Source: Qipengyuania pacifica (GTDB taxonomy: Bacteria > Pseudomonadota > Alphaproteobacteria > Sphingomonadales > Sphingomonadaceae). From it: a stretch of DNA of 64,000 bases. This document shows, piece by piece, positions 1-8,995 of this stretch (positions are counted from its first letter, which is position 1; each line of letters begins with the position of its first letter). The notes under the pieces were generated by a model, which saw nothing but the letters and a program-made list of their open reading frames with translations, was not told where the DNA came from and did no database searches. Where the stretch lies: the NCBI RefSeq assembly GCF_019857205.1, contig NZ_JAHWXO010000004.1, positions 62,001 to 126,000 of the forward strand, given 5' to 3'. The position numbers were made by a program, and so were the translations under genes.

Positions 1-1259
1 CGCCTGCCATACGGTATGCCCGCGAAGGCCACCCCATCGCCCCGGTCATCGGAATGTATCTCGACCGGGCGTTCAAGGCCTATTCCGCTCGCGAGGATGA
101 ATTCGATTTTTCCAATGCGCGCAAGGTCTGGTTCGCCGACGGCGCCGCCCCCGAGGCTGGTGAGATTTTCCGCAACCCCGACCTTGCCAATACGCTCGAG
201 ACTATCGCCCGCGAGGGGCGTGACGCCTATTACGATGGTGCGCTCACCGATGTCATGGTGGACTATCTCCAGGCTCAGGGCAGCGCCTTCACCCGCGAAG
301 ATTTCGCCTCCCATCACAGCGAGTGGGTCGATCCTGCCTGTGCGGACTACAAGGATGGCTACGAACTGTGCGAATTGCCACCGAACAGCCAGGGCTTTGC
401 TGCTTTGCAGATGGTCAACATTCTCAAGAATATCGACCTGTCGCAGTGGGAGCGTGGCAGTCCCGAAGCGATGCACTATCTCGTGGAAGCGAAGCGCCTC
501 GCTTACGCTGACGTTGCACGTTTCTACGCCGATCCGGATTTCAGCCCGTTCCCGCAGGCCTTGCTGTCGGACGAATACGGTGCGGAGCGGTTCGGACTCA
601 TCGATCCGGCTCGTGCCACCCCGGAATTCGGACCGGGCGAGCCGAAGCTGGAGGGCGAAGGCGATACCACCTACATGACAGTGGTGGACGGCGACGGCAT
701 GATGGTCAGCCTTATCCAATCGAACTATCGCGGCATGGGCGGCGGGCTGGTTGCGCCCGGGACCGGCTTCATGTTCCAGGATCGCGGCGAGCTATTCAGC
801 CTCGATCCGGCGCATCCCAATGCCTACGAGCCCGGGAAGCGCCCCTTCCAGACGATCATCCCGGCGTTCGTGAAAAAGGATGGCCATCCCTACATGACCC
901 TTGGCCTGATGGGCGGCGGCATGCAGCCGCAGGGCCATGTGCAGGTACTCGTCAACATAGTCGATTACGGCATGAACCTGCAGGAAGCAGGCGATGCCGC
1001 ACGCTTCAACCACGATGGTGGCCCACAGCCGACAGAGGCGTTGAACGGTCCCTTTGCCGACCCGCTCGGCACCCTCTTCGTCGAACCCGGCATTCCTGCC
1101 GAAACGGTGGAGCGGTTGCAGGCCATGGGCCACAAGGTCGAGGTGATCGACAACGGCATCATGTTCGGTGGATATCAGGCAATCGCCCGCGATCCCGAAA
1201 CCGGCGTGCTGACCGGCGCAACCGAAATGCGCAAGGATGGGCAGGCCAGCGGGTACTGA
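1..1259 (+). CDS. ggt: Gamma-glutamyltransferase, C-terminal part (5' end outside window)
   Basis: Gamma-glutamyltransferase/glutathione hydrolase moves or hydrolyses the gamma-glutamyl group of glutathione, normally in the periplasm. The reading frame is open from position 3 (first residues PAIRYAREGHP), so the true start lies left of the window and about 419 residues are seen. The autoprocessing site and catalytic nucleophile are visible as GDTTYMTVVDGDG; the first Thr of the TTY pair has codon 666-668 and corresponds to the nucleophile of the small subunit. The small subunit then reads NYRGMGGGLVAPGTGFMFQDRG and PGKRPFQTIIPAF, as in the family. The gene ends 30 bp from the convergent TonB receptor gene. 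Family assignment is secure; substrate preference cannot be read from the sequence. Confidence 0.93.
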   Translation, partial: PAIRYAREGHPIAPVIGMYLDRAFKAYSAREDEFDFSNARKVWFADGAAPEAGEIFRNPDLANTLETIAREGRDAYYDGALTDVMVDYLQAQGSAFTREDFASHHSEWVDPACADYKDGYELCELPPNSQGFAALQMVNILKNIDLSQWERGSPEAMHYLVEAKRLAYADVARFYADPDFSPFPQALLSDEYGAERFGLIDPARATPEFGPGEPKLEGEGDTTYMTVVDGDGMMVSLIQSNYRGMGGGLVAPGTGFMFQDRGELFSLDPAHPNAYEPGKRPFQTIIPAFVKKDGHPYMTLGLMGGGMQPQGHVQVLVNIVDYGMNLQEAGDAARFNHDGGPQPTEALNGPFADPLGTLFVEPGIPAETVERLQAMGHKVEVIDNGIMFGGYQAIARDPETGVLTGATEMRKDGQASGY

Positions 1260-1289
1260 TCCCGCCCCGGCCTGCCCTTTCCGGCAACC

Positions 1290-3491
1290 TTAGAAGTCGA
1301 CCGAGACCGATCCGCGGAAGGTACGCGGGCGCCCCTGCAGCAGCCGCGCCGTGTCTCCCGATGCGAACGCGCTGTATGAGGAGCTCCAGAACCGTTCGTC
1401 GGTCACATTGTCGACGCCAAAGCGCAGGGTGATCGGCGCGCCGCCCGCTGCAAGCACATAGCGGGCTCCGAGGTCGAGCGTGGTCCAGTCGTCCAGATAG
1501 CTGGTATTGGTCACGTTTGCAGCCTGCTCGCCCGTATGGATGGCGCGTCCGGTCAAGGTGAAACCGGGCACGAAGGGCACGTCCCATTCGACATTGGCGT
1601 TAAGGGTATAGTCGGGCACACCCAGCGCATCGTTGCCTTCGTTCACGCCTCCAGGGGTACGCTTGAGCTTCGCATCGACCACCGACCCGCCGGCTATCAG
1701 GCGCAGTCCATCTGTCGGCTGGACCGTAAAGAACAGCTCGATCCCACGGTTGCGCTGCTCCCCATATCGGCCGAACCGCAGCTGCCCCGGCACGTCGGGA
1801 TCAACCGCCAGATAGCTGCTGGGCTGTTCGATCGTGAATAGCGCAAGGCTTGCCTGTACACGATCCAGCCCAACCTTGCCGCCGACTTCATATTGCACGG
1901 ACCGCGCCGGTGCGAGCGCCTGTCCACCATTGGTAACCGGCAATTCTCCCGACCCGGGATTGTCCGGATCGATACCGCTGACAGGCGCGCGGGCGCCGGG
2001 TTGCAGCCCTTCGATGCGGTTGGCGAACAGCGAAATTCGCTCGGTCGGCTTGACCACCAGGCCGACAACCGGGGTAATCGCAGAGGTGCTGAGCCGGCCC
2101 GTGAAGTCGCCGGTGGCAACGTCGTAGTTCTTCTGCGTGATTTCCTGAAGCCGCAACCCGCCCGTCAACAGGATGCGATCGTTCCAGAAACCGATGGTGT
2201 CGGAAGCAAATGCGCTAAGCTGGACCGATCGCGAATTTAGCTTTGGATCGTCCAGATCCCCGCTGGCAAAAGTGCTGACAGGGGAAATGGGCGCGTCCAC
2301 AGGGTCGTAAAGATTGGTGTCGTACCCCGCGCGGAAATCGAAGGCGGTACGGAATTGCTGCCAGTTGATATTGCCGCCGAAGTTGATTTCGTGCGTCACG
2401 GCCTCACCCAGTTTGACGCGCAGCCCCGCTTCCACTGCCTCATTGTTGATACGCGCGGGAATGATGGACGGGCCGATCGTGCCAGCACCGGTGTCGGCAT
2501 CGGTTATGGTGATCCCGCCGTAAGTGCCCTCTTCATTGCCATCCAGCGCGCCGCCACTGACATAAAGCATGGCATTGTCGGCTACATCGTATTCGATGCG
2601 GGCAAGGCCGAAAATGTCCTGCAGCTCGGTACGGGCGAAAGACGGACCATAATTGAGATCCGCCTCGGGCACTTCGGGAATTGCGCCGTTGCCGATCACT
2701 ACCTGCGGGCGAAGATGGTTCACCTCATAACGCTGATAGGCGCCATCCAGCGTGACCCGCAGATTATCGGTAGTCCAGTCGAACGATGCGCCGCCAACGA
2801 TGGTGCGGCGAAACTCGTCGTTCACTGCGACATCGCCGCTGCGGTAGGCACCGTTGACCCGCACACCGAACTGGTCATTTTCGCCAAACCGGCGCGCAAT
2901 GTCTGCGCTGCCGCCGAAGTGGCTGTCGGACAGATAGCTTGCCGTGACTCGCGTCAGCGGGCTGTCACCTGCACGCTTCAGCTGCAGGCTCACATTGCCG
3001 CCGATCCCGGTTCCGCCCGGCGCCGCGCCATTCAGAAATGCGTTCGCCCCGTTCAGCACCTGAACACCCGAATACAGCTCGGGCGCGATCAGCTGGCGTG
3101 GGCTGATGCCGTAAAGACCGTTCATCCCGATATCGTCGCCGTAAAGCGGGAAACCGCGGATCACGAACTGTTCCGCTGCATTTCCGAACGCGTAGGTAGT
3201 CCGGATCGAAGGGTCGTTTTCCAGAACCTCTCCCAATGTCAGCGGTTGCTGGTTCAGGATCAGGCTTTCATCGAATGTGCGCACCACGAACGGTACGTCC
3301 AGAGCATCCTTGGCGCCCAGAACTCCCAGCGTTCCGCCCGCGATGACTTCCGTCTGATTGGCCCGCTGGGCGGAAACGACGATCACTTCCTGTGACGTCC
3401 CCTCCTGCGCCTGCGCAGGGGCAGCAATGACCGAGGCAATGGCAAGTGCCGGAAGCGGGAGGAGGTGCAGTTTCATCATTGGTTCTTTCAT
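1290..3491 (-). CDS. TonB-dependent siderophore receptor
   Basis: A 733-residue outer membrane receptor for TonB-driven uptake of an iron chelate. A signal peptide (about residues 1-28, ending APAQAQ) is followed by a plug domain (roughly 55-165) with FVIRGFPLYGDDIGMNGLYG, typical of siderophore receptors. A long beta barrel ends in the aromatic terminus SVSVDF expected for BAM-dependent insertion. It is the last gene of a minus-strand operon with a PepSY protein and a 64-residue membrane protein; 5 bp separate it from the latter. A Fur box lies ahead of the operon, so expression is probably iron-repressed. The siderophore is unknown. The ATG at 3491 has no strong ribosome site, so the start could be at the Met-Met pair a few codons inside. 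Confidence 0.93.
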   Translation of the reverse strand: MKEPMMKLHLLPLPALAIASVIAAPAQAQEGTSQEVIVVSAQRANQTEVIAGGTLGVLGAKDALDVPFVVRTFDESLILNQQPLTLGEVLENDPSIRTTYAFGNAAEQFVIRGFPLYGDDIGMNGLYGISPRQLIAPELYSGVQVLNGANAFLNGAAPGGTGIGGNVSLQLKRAGDSPLTRVTASYLSDSHFGGSADIARRFGENDQFGVRVNGAYRSGDVAVNDEFRRTIVGGASFDWTTDNLRVTLDGAYQRYEVNHLRPQVVIGNGAIPEVPEADLNYGPSFARTELQDIFGLARIEYDVADNAMLYVSGGALDGNEEGTYGGITITDADTGAGTIGPSIIPARINNEAVEAGLRVKLGEAVTHEINFGGNINWQQFRTAFDFRAGYDTNLYDPVDAPISPVSTFASGDLDDPKLNSRSVQLSAFASDTIGFWNDRILLTGGLRLQEITQKNYDVATGDFTGRLSTSAITPVVGLVVKPTERISLFANRIEGLQPGARAPVSGIDPDNPGSGELPVTNGGQALAPARSVQYEVGGKVGLDRVQASLALFTIEQPSSYLAVDPDVPGQLRFGRYGEQRNRGIELFFTVQPTDGLRLIAGGSVVDAKLKRTPGGVNEGNDALGVPDYTLNANVEWDVPFVPGFTLTGRAIHTGEQAANVTNTSYLDDWTTLDLGARYVLAAGGAPITLRFGVDNVTDERFWSSSYSAFASGDTARLLQGRPRTFRGSVSVDF

Positions 3492-3496
3492 CGGTT

Positions 3497-3691
3497 CTAG
3501 CGGGAAGTACGGCGCGCTAGCGCCGCGAAAATGACGGTCGGGGCAATGCCGACCAGGATCCAGGCTAAAAGGTCACGCGCGCCATCGCCGGTCAGTCCGA
3601 GTACGAGTCCGGCGAAGGAAGCCACGCCGATCGCAATCGGCCAGCGAAACACCGCGGCAGTGCTCTGACGATGCCGCGTCCTGTGGCTCAT
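3497..3691 (-). CDS. Small membrane protein in the PepSY/TonB-receptor operon
   Basis: A 64-residue protein with two likely membrane segments (about residues 17-34 and 41-59) and basic residues at both ends. Its ATG overlaps the stop of the upstream PepSY gene (ATGA), and its stop is 5 bp from the TonB receptor, so the three genes are almost certainly co-transcribed and translationally coupled. Small proteins of this kind often sit between PepSY-TM and TonB-receptor genes. An accessory role in ferric-chelate reduction or release is inference from position only. Confidence 0.8.
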   Translation of the reverse strand: MSHRTRHRQSTAAVFRWPIAIGVASFAGLVLGLTGDGARDLLAWILVGIAPTVIFAALARRTSR

Positions 3692-4845
3692 GCGCGCATC
3701 TCCTTGCGTGCACCAAGGGCGATCTCATCGACGCGGCGGTCGATCTCCCCGCCACGGCGGCGTAGCCACAGAAAGATGCCGGTCCACAGCACCGAGATCG
3801 TTGCCAGCGTCAGCAGCGCCCACAGGATTTTGAGCGGCAAGCCACCATAATCACCGAAGTGCAGCGGCTTGGACATCATCAGTGCCTGATTGATTGCAGG
3901 CATGGTCCGCGCATCCGTGAGTTCGCCCGTCGCAGCATCGACTAGCGCCGGGGTCAGCAGGTGTTCCGTGACAGGGCGGTCGCCCTGAAAGAAAATCGCA
4001 TAGTGATGACCGGAACTCCACGATCCGCCGGGAAATCCGATAAACTGCGGGTTACGGCCGGGTAGTGCGTCCTGCGCCGCAGCCATGGCCTTGTCGATCG
4101 AACCGTAATCTGCGGGCGCCAAGGGCTGCGAACTGGCATAGGCGGCCGTCATTTCCGCAATTTCGCCATTGCGCCACGCGTCCGTCAGCGGATCGGCAAA
4201 GGCATTGATCGCACCCGTCGCGCCTACGACGAGCGCCCAGACCAGTGTGACGATACCAAGGAAATTATGCCGATCGAGCCGTTTGACGCGCAGGCTGCGT
4301 CGCGTGCGCAGCGTGCCGAACCGCAGTCGGCGCATGAATGGTGCATACAGTACCGTGCCGGATATCAGGGCGACGATGAAGCTGATGCCCATTACGCCGA
4401 GAAAAAGCATCCCGGGCAGGCCGAGAAACATGTCCGTATGCAGTTGCAGCAGAAAGTCGAGCAGCGGATTGACCGGCGCAGGCCCCAGCGCTTCGCCTGT
4501 AACGCGATCGAGAAATTGGAGATGCATGTCACCGCTTGCCGCATCCGGCGCCGGGCCGGTCGTAACGGTCAGCAGCGGGCTGTCCTGACTGAACGCCATG
4601 AACAGAGGGACTTCACCGGGCCGTTCCGCCAGTGCGCGGTCCAGCATCGTATCCAGCGGTAGTCCGCCTTCCGACGAAGCGACGCCCGACAGCGATTTCT
4701 CCGTGTCGAAGCCCATGGCGGCATCGATCTCGTCGTGAAAGATCAGCGGCAGTCCGCTCACGCACAACATGAGCAGGAACGCCGTCGGGATGAGGCTGCT
4801 CCATTTATGGATCAGATACCAGATTCGGATAGTCGTGCGGCTCAC
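3688..4845 (-). CDS. PepSY-associated transmembrane protein (iron uptake)
   Basis: A 385-residue inner membrane protein of the PepSY_TM family. The first helix (about residues 16-37) follows the start RIWYLIHKWSSLIPTAF, two central helices lie near 145-165 and 195-215, and a last helix is near 335-360 (LKILWALLTLATISVLWTG) before a basic tail. PepSY-TM proteins beside TonB siderophore receptors are thought to take part in reducing or releasing iron in the periplasm. This is the first gene of the operon, and the Fur box is about 35 bp upstream of its ATG. Confidence 0.88.
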   Translation of the reverse strand: MSRTTIRIWYLIHKWSSLIPTAFLLMLCVSGLPLIFHDEIDAAMGFDTEKSLSGVASSEGGLPLDTMLDRALAERPGEVPLFMAFSQDSPLLTVTTGPAPDAASGDMHLQFLDRVTGEALGPAPVNPLLDFLLQLHTDMFLGLPGMLFLGVMGISFIVALISGTVLYAPFMRRLRFGTLRTRRSLRVKRLDRHNFLGIVTLVWALVVGATGAINAFADPLTDAWRNGEIAEMTAAYASSQPLAPADYGSIDKAMAAAQDALPGRNPQFIGFPGGSWSSGHHYAIFFQGDRPVTEHLLTPALVDAATGELTDARTMPAINQALMMSKPLHFGDYGGLPLKILWALLTLATISVLWTGIFLWLRRRGGEIDRRVDEIALGARKEMRA

Positions 4846-4876
4846 GCCCCGCCCGTTACGAACTCATGGACGGATT

Positions 4877-4895
4877 GGCAATGATAATCATTCGC
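4877..4895 (-). promoter_or_regulatory. Fur box ahead of the PepSY/TonB-receptor operon
   Basis: The 19 bases contain AATGATAATCATT and match the classical Fur consensus GATAATGATAATCATTATC at 15 of 19 positions. The box lies 32 bp upstream of the PepSY start codon, where repressor binding would block the promoter. Seen directly as sequence; iron repression is inferred from the family of the operon. Confidence 0.82.
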
Positions 4896-5010
4896 AATAG
4901 CATGGCTCCGTGTTTGCGTTGCCGAATTTCTACACTTGCGGCGCTCGGGTGCATCTCTTTTTAAAGTCCGTTAGGACGAAATTAACCATGTCTGGTAAAT
5001 ACATCGCTCG

Positions 5011-5679
5011 ATGCGATTGCAGCCTGCCTTCTTAGCCTTTCTCCTTCTGGCCCTGGCGGGTTGCGGCGCAGTACCTGGTTCCAAGCCGACTGAACGGGTC
5101 GCGCGGCAGGCAGGGTCCGTCCCTGTGGCTGTTGCGCGACCCGAAGTTCGCCAATGCCAGGCCGAATTGGGACAGACGGGCTCGCGCTTCTCTCCTTTGA
5201 CGGACAGGTTTTACGGAGCTGGCTGCTCGACCACGAACAGCGTGAGCCTGCAGGGCGTCGGCGGCGACCGGGGCGAATTTACTGTTACCAATCTGGGCGC
5301 TGTGGCCTGTCCGCTCGCCAATACCTTTGCCGCTTGGGCGCGGTACGGGGTTGATCGTGCAGCACGCCAGATCCTTGGCAGCCCGCTGGTTCGCATCGAA
5401 ACCATGGGCAGCTACTCCTGCCGCAATGTCGCCGGAACCGGCCGTTTGAGCGCCCATTCGCGCGCTGAAGCGATCGATGTCTCCGCTTTCGTTCTGGCCG
5501 ATGGACGGCGTATTTCGGTGTTATCGGGCTGGAACGCCTCTCGCCAGGAACGCGAATTCCTGCAGGTCATCCATAAAAGCGCGTGCAAGCGCTTCGGCAC
5601 CGTACTGGGTCCCGATTACAATCGGGCGCATCACGACCACTTCCATCTGGAGCACGGAACAGGAAATTTCTGCCGCTAG
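5011..5679 (+). CDS. Extensin-like domain lipoprotein
   Basis: A 222-residue protein of the bacterial extensin-like C-terminal family. The start is a lipoprotein signal with lipobox LAGC (Cys18). The mature part has the family features PLTDRFYGAGCSTTNSV, ACPLANTFAAWA, SYSCRNVAGTGRLSAHSRA and the histidine-rich end HHDHFHLEHG. The His/Asp pattern resembles D,D-peptidase-like metal sites, so a cell wall role is plausible but unproven. The gene overlaps the end of the convergent LuxR-type regulator by 4 bp. Confidence 0.85.
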   Translation: MRLQPAFLAFLLLALAGCGAVPGSKPTERVARQAGSVPVAVARPEVRQCQAELGQTGSRFSPLTDRFYGAGCSTTNSVSLQGVGGDRGEFTVTNLGAVACPLANTFAAWARYGVDRAARQILGSPLVRIETMGSYSCRNVAGTGRLSAHSRAEAIDVSAFVLADGRRISVLSGWNASRQEREFLQVIHKSACKRFGTVLGPDYNRAHHDHFHLEHGTGNFCR

Positions 5680-6317
5680 GCCGCGTTGGCCCCGATATCG
5701 GGTGTTGGGTCGTCGCCCAGCCGCGCTTCGAAAAACAGCTTCACTGCCTTGGCCAGATGATCGGCATCCAGCTTCGTCATCATGTTTGCCCGGTGGATTT
5801 CCACGGTGCGCGGACTGATATGGAGCTCGCGCGCGATGACCTTGTTGCTGCACCCTTCGGTCAACCAGTCGAGCACCTGCCGCTCGCGCGGAGACAGATT
5901 GGCAATCCTGTCGCGCGCTTCCGCAATTCTGCGCCGCGCCATCACGTGATTGTCGGCATCGGTCAAAGTTCGCGAAATCGCTCGGGTGACGCGCTCGCCG
6001 CGCAGTGGCAGCTTCATATAGTCCAAAACGCCCGCCTTGATCGCTTCCACCACATGGGTCGGTCGCGGTTCCTGGGACGTTGCTATGACCGGGATCCAAT
6101 GCCCTCTGTCTGACAACGCCTTGAGGACGTACGCAGCGTTCTCGCCCTCCGGATCGTCATAGGCCATTACTATGCCCGAGTGAGGGGGGCGCTCCATGAG
6201 CTCGGCGACATTACCATAAATTTCAGAGTGAAGCCCGAGACTGTAAATCAGATGAGCCTGCTCCGCCCTGCATCTGCTATTACCACCTACGATATGTACC
6301 GTATGTCGTTCGTTCAT
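5676..6317 (-). CDS. LuxR/FixJ-type regulator with atypical receiver domain
   Basis: A 213-residue two-domain regulator. Residues 1 to about 120 have the size and pattern of a response-regulator receiver (HTVHIVGGN at strand 1, PVIATSQ, LDYMKLPL with the conserved Lys), but the acidic pair that binds Mg is Gly-Gly and the phosphoacceptor region reads MAYDDPEG, so phosphorylation may be lost. The C-terminus is a clear LuxR helix-turn-helix (LSPRERQVLDWLTEG, SNKVIARELHISPRTVEIHR). I chose the ATG at 6317 because the receiver fold begins there. An in-frame GTG at 6392 has a better ribosome site (AGGGG) and would add 25 residues, but that stretch contains the palindromic operator candidate and reads unlike protein. 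Confidence 0.82.
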   Translation of the reverse strand: MNERHTVHIVGGNSRCRAEQAHLIYSLGLHSEIYGNVAELMERPPHSGIVMAYDDPEGENAAYVLKALSDRGHWIPVIATSQEPRPTHVVEAIKAGVLDYMKLPLRGERVTRAISRTLTDADNHVMARRRIAEARDRIANLSPRERQVLDWLTEGCSNKVIARELHISPRTVEIHRANMMTKLDADHLAKAVKLFFEARLGDDPTPDIGANAA

Positions 6318-6355
6318 GATTGACGAGGTGAGGGAATCCGGCACCGACCGTATAT

Positions 6356-6369
6356 CCGTAATATTACGG
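6356..6369. promoter_or_regulatory. 14-bp palindrome upstream of the LuxR-type regulator
   Basis: CCGTAATATTACGG is a perfect dyad 39 bp upstream of the regulator start at 6317. Related half sites follow nearby: ATTACCG at 6379-6385, and GGTAA with TTACC around 6406-6417. The clustering of TTACSG-type half sites beside a LuxR-family gene suggests an operator for autoregulation. The palindrome is observed; the binding protein is inferred. Confidence 0.5.
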
Positions 6370-6450
6370 GTGCGGATTATTACCGAGGCCACAGACCCCT
6401 GATCGGGTAATTTTACCTAGTCGATACGCTATAGTAAAACCCTGTTTTCG

Positions 6451-7197
6451 TTAATCTTCTCGGTAAAAGCTGTAATCCGGCAGGGAATGAAAAGCGCTTT
6501 TGAGCGCGTCGCCCCAGCTCGAAGAGATCGCCTGGAAGTACGGATCGTCATGCGTGATGCGATGTTCGTGCTTCGGTTTGAACCCGTTGCGTTCGATCAC
6601 CTGCAGATCCAGCGGCAAACCGACCGAAAGGTTCGCCTTCAGCGTGGAATCGAAACTGACCATCAGCAGTTTCACCGCATCTTCCATGCTCATCTCCGGA
6701 TCATAGCCGCGGATGATGATCGGTCGTCCGTATTTGGTCTCGCCGATCTGGAAGAACGGGGTGTCCCGGCTCGCCTCGATGAAGTTGCCTTCGGGGTAGA
6801 CCATGAACAGCCGCGGCTCCATGCCGGCAATCTGCCCTGCGACGATGATCGACGCCGTGAAGCGCCCCCTGCCCTTTACCCCGTTTGAATCCTGGCGTTC
6901 CGCGATGATCGTTCGCAGCAGCTTGCCGATTTCGGTCGCGACCTGGAACATGGTCGGCGATTTGAGGATGATGTTGTCCCGCTCGTCGGGTTCCTTCATC
7001 CGTTCCTCGAGCTGGCTGATGACCGCCTGCGTGCTGGCGAGATTGCCGGCCGTCAGCAGGGTGATGATCCGCTCGCCCGGGACGTTCCAGGTGAACATCT
7101 TGCGAAAGACCGAGATATTGTCGACGCCGGAATTGGTGCGCGTATCGCTCATCAGGACGAGTCCCTTGTCGAGCATCATGCCCACGCAATACGTCAT
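6451..7197 (-). CDS. Anbu proteasome-like peptidase
   Basis: A 248-residue Ntn hydrolase of the Anbu family, an ancestral proteasome-related protein. After removal of Met the chain begins TYCVGMMLDKGLVLMSDTRT, which places a catalytic Thr at the N-terminus, with the SDTRTN motif of the proteasome fold. The family forms self-compartmentalised rings of its own and has no obligatory ATPase. It is the last gene of the conserved minus-strand operon ATP-grasp, alpha-E, transglutaminase, Anbu. The substrate is unknown. Confidence 0.92.
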   Translation of the reverse strand: MTYCVGMMLDKGLVLMSDTRTNSGVDNISVFRKMFTWNVPGERIITLLTAGNLASTQAVISQLEERMKEPDERDNIILKSPTMFQVATEIGKLLRTIIAERQDSNGVKGRGRFTASIIVAGQIAGMEPRLFMVYPEGNFIEASRDTPFFQIGETKYGRPIIIRGYDPEMSMEDAVKLLMVSFDSTLKANLSVGLPLDLQVIERNGFKPKHEHRITHDDPYFQAISSSWGDALKSAFHSLPDYSFYRED

Positions 7198-7219
7198 CTG
7201 GATTTTCCTCTCGGCAGAA

Positions 7220-8035
7220 TTACTGCTGCACTTGCTGCTGCTCTACCGCCACATCGACTTCGAGCACGGTTGACGTCGTGCCGAAACTGATTCCGGTCAC
7301 AGGCGCGGCATCGCGATAATCGCGACCGGTTGCAACCCGTACATATCGTTCGTCCGGGCTGATCCCGTTGGAAATATCGAATCCGACCCAGCCGAGTTCG
7401 TCGACATAGGCTTCCGCCCAGGCATGGCCCGCCTCCTGCTCGACCCGGTCGTTCATCATCAGATAGCCGCTGACATATCGCGCCGGAATGCCCAGCGATC
7501 GGGCGATACCGATGAAGATATGCGCGTGGTCCTGGCACACGCCGTTTGCCGCCGCATAGGCCTCTTCGGCGATGGTGCGCGAATGGGTCGTCCCGGTCTT
7601 GTATTCGACCCGGTCGAGGATCGCGCCGGACAGGTGATGCAACGTATCGAGGCGACTTTCGCTGCGCTTGCCCACTTCGCCGGCCAGCTTGCGCATACCG
7701 GGGCCCGGCGTCGTCTGCGGCGTCTGCGCAAGAAAGCTCCACAGCGGAAGATGTCCTGCATGGCGCCCGATCACGCCGGCATGATCGTGGGTATCCACCC
7801 GCCCGTGGCAGGTGACGGTCACCTCCTGCGCCCCGGTTTCGACCGAGACCAGGTTTACCGTGTTGTGATGCTGGTCCTCGTAAACGAACTCGGGATGGGC
7901 ATTGTGATATTCCATCTCCCATTCGAGGATTTCCTGCCCCTGCGTCTGCTTCGGGGTCAGCCGCAGGCGCTGCAGCGCATGAACGACGGGCGTGTCGAAA
8001 AGATAGCGAGTCGTATGACGGATAGAGAGGCGCAT
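7220..8035 (-). CDS. Transglutaminase-like cysteine peptidase/amidase of the Anbu operon
   Basis: A 271-residue protein with an N-terminal bacterial transglutaminase-associated domain (start MRLSIRHTTRYLF) and a transglutaminase core. The catalytic triad is visible as Cys167 in GVCQDHAHIF, His204 in AGHAWAEAY and Asp220 in GWVGFDISNG. Its ATG at 8035 overlaps the stop of the alpha-E gene as TGATG, so the two are translationally coupled. The family cuts or forms isopeptide-like bonds; in this operon it is thought to act with the ATP-grasp and alpha-E proteins on an uncharacterised peptide. Confidence 0.92.
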   Translation of the reverse strand: MRLSIRHTTRYLFDTPVVHALQRLRLTPKQTQGQEILEWEMEYHNAHPEFVYEDQHHNTVNLVSVETGAQEVTVTCHGRVDTHDHAGVIGRHAGHLPLWSFLAQTPQTTPGPGMRKLAGEVGKRSESRLDTLHHLSGAILDRVEYKTGTTHSRTIAEEAYAAANGVCQDHAHIFIGIARSLGIPARYVSGYLMMNDRVEQEAGHAWAEAYVDELGWVGFDISNGISPDERYVRVATGRDYRDAAPVTGISFGTTSTVLEVDVAVEQQQVQQ

Positions 8036-8979
8036 CAGGCAAGGAACCTGTAATCTGTGGCGATCGCTTGTCCGATCGCGACGTTCGACGCCATGAAGTC
8101 GACAAGGAACTCGTGCAGCCCCTGATCGAAGACGTCCTCGATGGTAAGGTCGGCTATTCGCGTATCCGCCTCGCGCATCAGGCTGTTGCTTACGCCTTCC
8201 TGGCCGTGCAGCCGGGCCAGCGCTGCAAGGTTGGCGCGCAGTTCGGAATGGCAGAACGCCAGGCTGCGCGGGAATCCGTCGTCCAGTATCAGGAATTCGC
8301 AGATCCCGCGGGCATCGATCTGTCCGGCGTTGAGCCAGCGATAGGCGCGGTCCCCGGAGACGGAGCGCAGGACCTGATCCCACTGCCCTGTATCCAGGCT
8401 CGATCCGACGTAGGAAAGCGACGGCAGCAACAGGTAGTATTTGATGTCGAGGATGCGGGCGATGCTGTCGCCGCGCTCGATAAAGGTGCCGGCCTGTGCG
8501 AAATGGTACCCTTCGTCGCGCAGCATGGAACCTTCCATCGCCCCGTGTGCCAGCGTGCCGGCGCGCCGGATGGTGGCGACCGTATCCATGACGCGGTTCT
8601 CCCCCACTGGCTTTGCCAGCTGGTCCTTGATCTCCAGCCAGGGTTCGTTGATCGCTTCCCACAACTCGCTGCTGATCGCATTGCGCGCCTGCCGCGCGTT
8701 CTGGCGAACCTGCCCGAACATGGCGAGGATCGAGGACGGATTGTCCTTGTCGCGAAGAATGTGGTTCCAGGTCTGCATGCCCGTATATGTCGCATGCTTC
8801 GCCTCGTACCCGACCCGCTGGCCGGCCGTGGCGATGACCGATCGCCATTCTTCCTCCGCCGTCACCAGATCGCGGGTCAGCGCCATGCGCAGACCGGCAT
8901 CGAGAAGACGCGCCGTGTTTTCCGCCCGCTCGAGATAGCGGAACATCCAGAACAGGCCGTTGGCTGTCCGCCCTAACAT
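8035..8979 (-). CDS. Alpha-E domain protein
   Basis: A 314-residue, mostly helical alpha-E protein (start MLGRTANGLFWMFRYLERAENTARLLD). The family has no established reaction and nearly always occurs beside circularly permuted ATP-grasp and transglutaminase genes. Helical segments such as RQNARQARNAISSELWEAIN are typical. It lies 16 bp after the ATP-grasp gene and overlaps the transglutaminase start by one base. Assignment is firm; function is unknown. Confidence 0.9.
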   Translation of the reverse strand: MLGRTANGLFWMFRYLERAENTARLLDAGLRMALTRDLVTAEEEWRSVIATAGQRVGYEAKHATYTGMQTWNHILRDKDNPSSILAMFGQVRQNARQARNAISSELWEAINEPWLEIKDQLAKPVGENRVMDTVATIRRAGTLAHGAMEGSMLRDEGYHFAQAGTFIERGDSIARILDIKYYLLLPSLSYVGSSLDTGQWDQVLRSVSGDRAYRWLNAGQIDARGICEFLILDDGFPRSLAFCHSELRANLAALARLHGQEGVSNSLMREADTRIADLTIEDVFDQGLHEFLVDFMASNVAIGQAIATDYRFLA

Positions 8980-8995
8980 GATGAATTCCCGCGCA

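Noticed and set aside
8036-8848. Upstream extension of the transglutaminase frame
   Set aside because: The extension is an out-of-frame reading of the alpha-E gene; the ATG at 8035 overlaps the alpha-E stop and begins the family's normal N-terminus.
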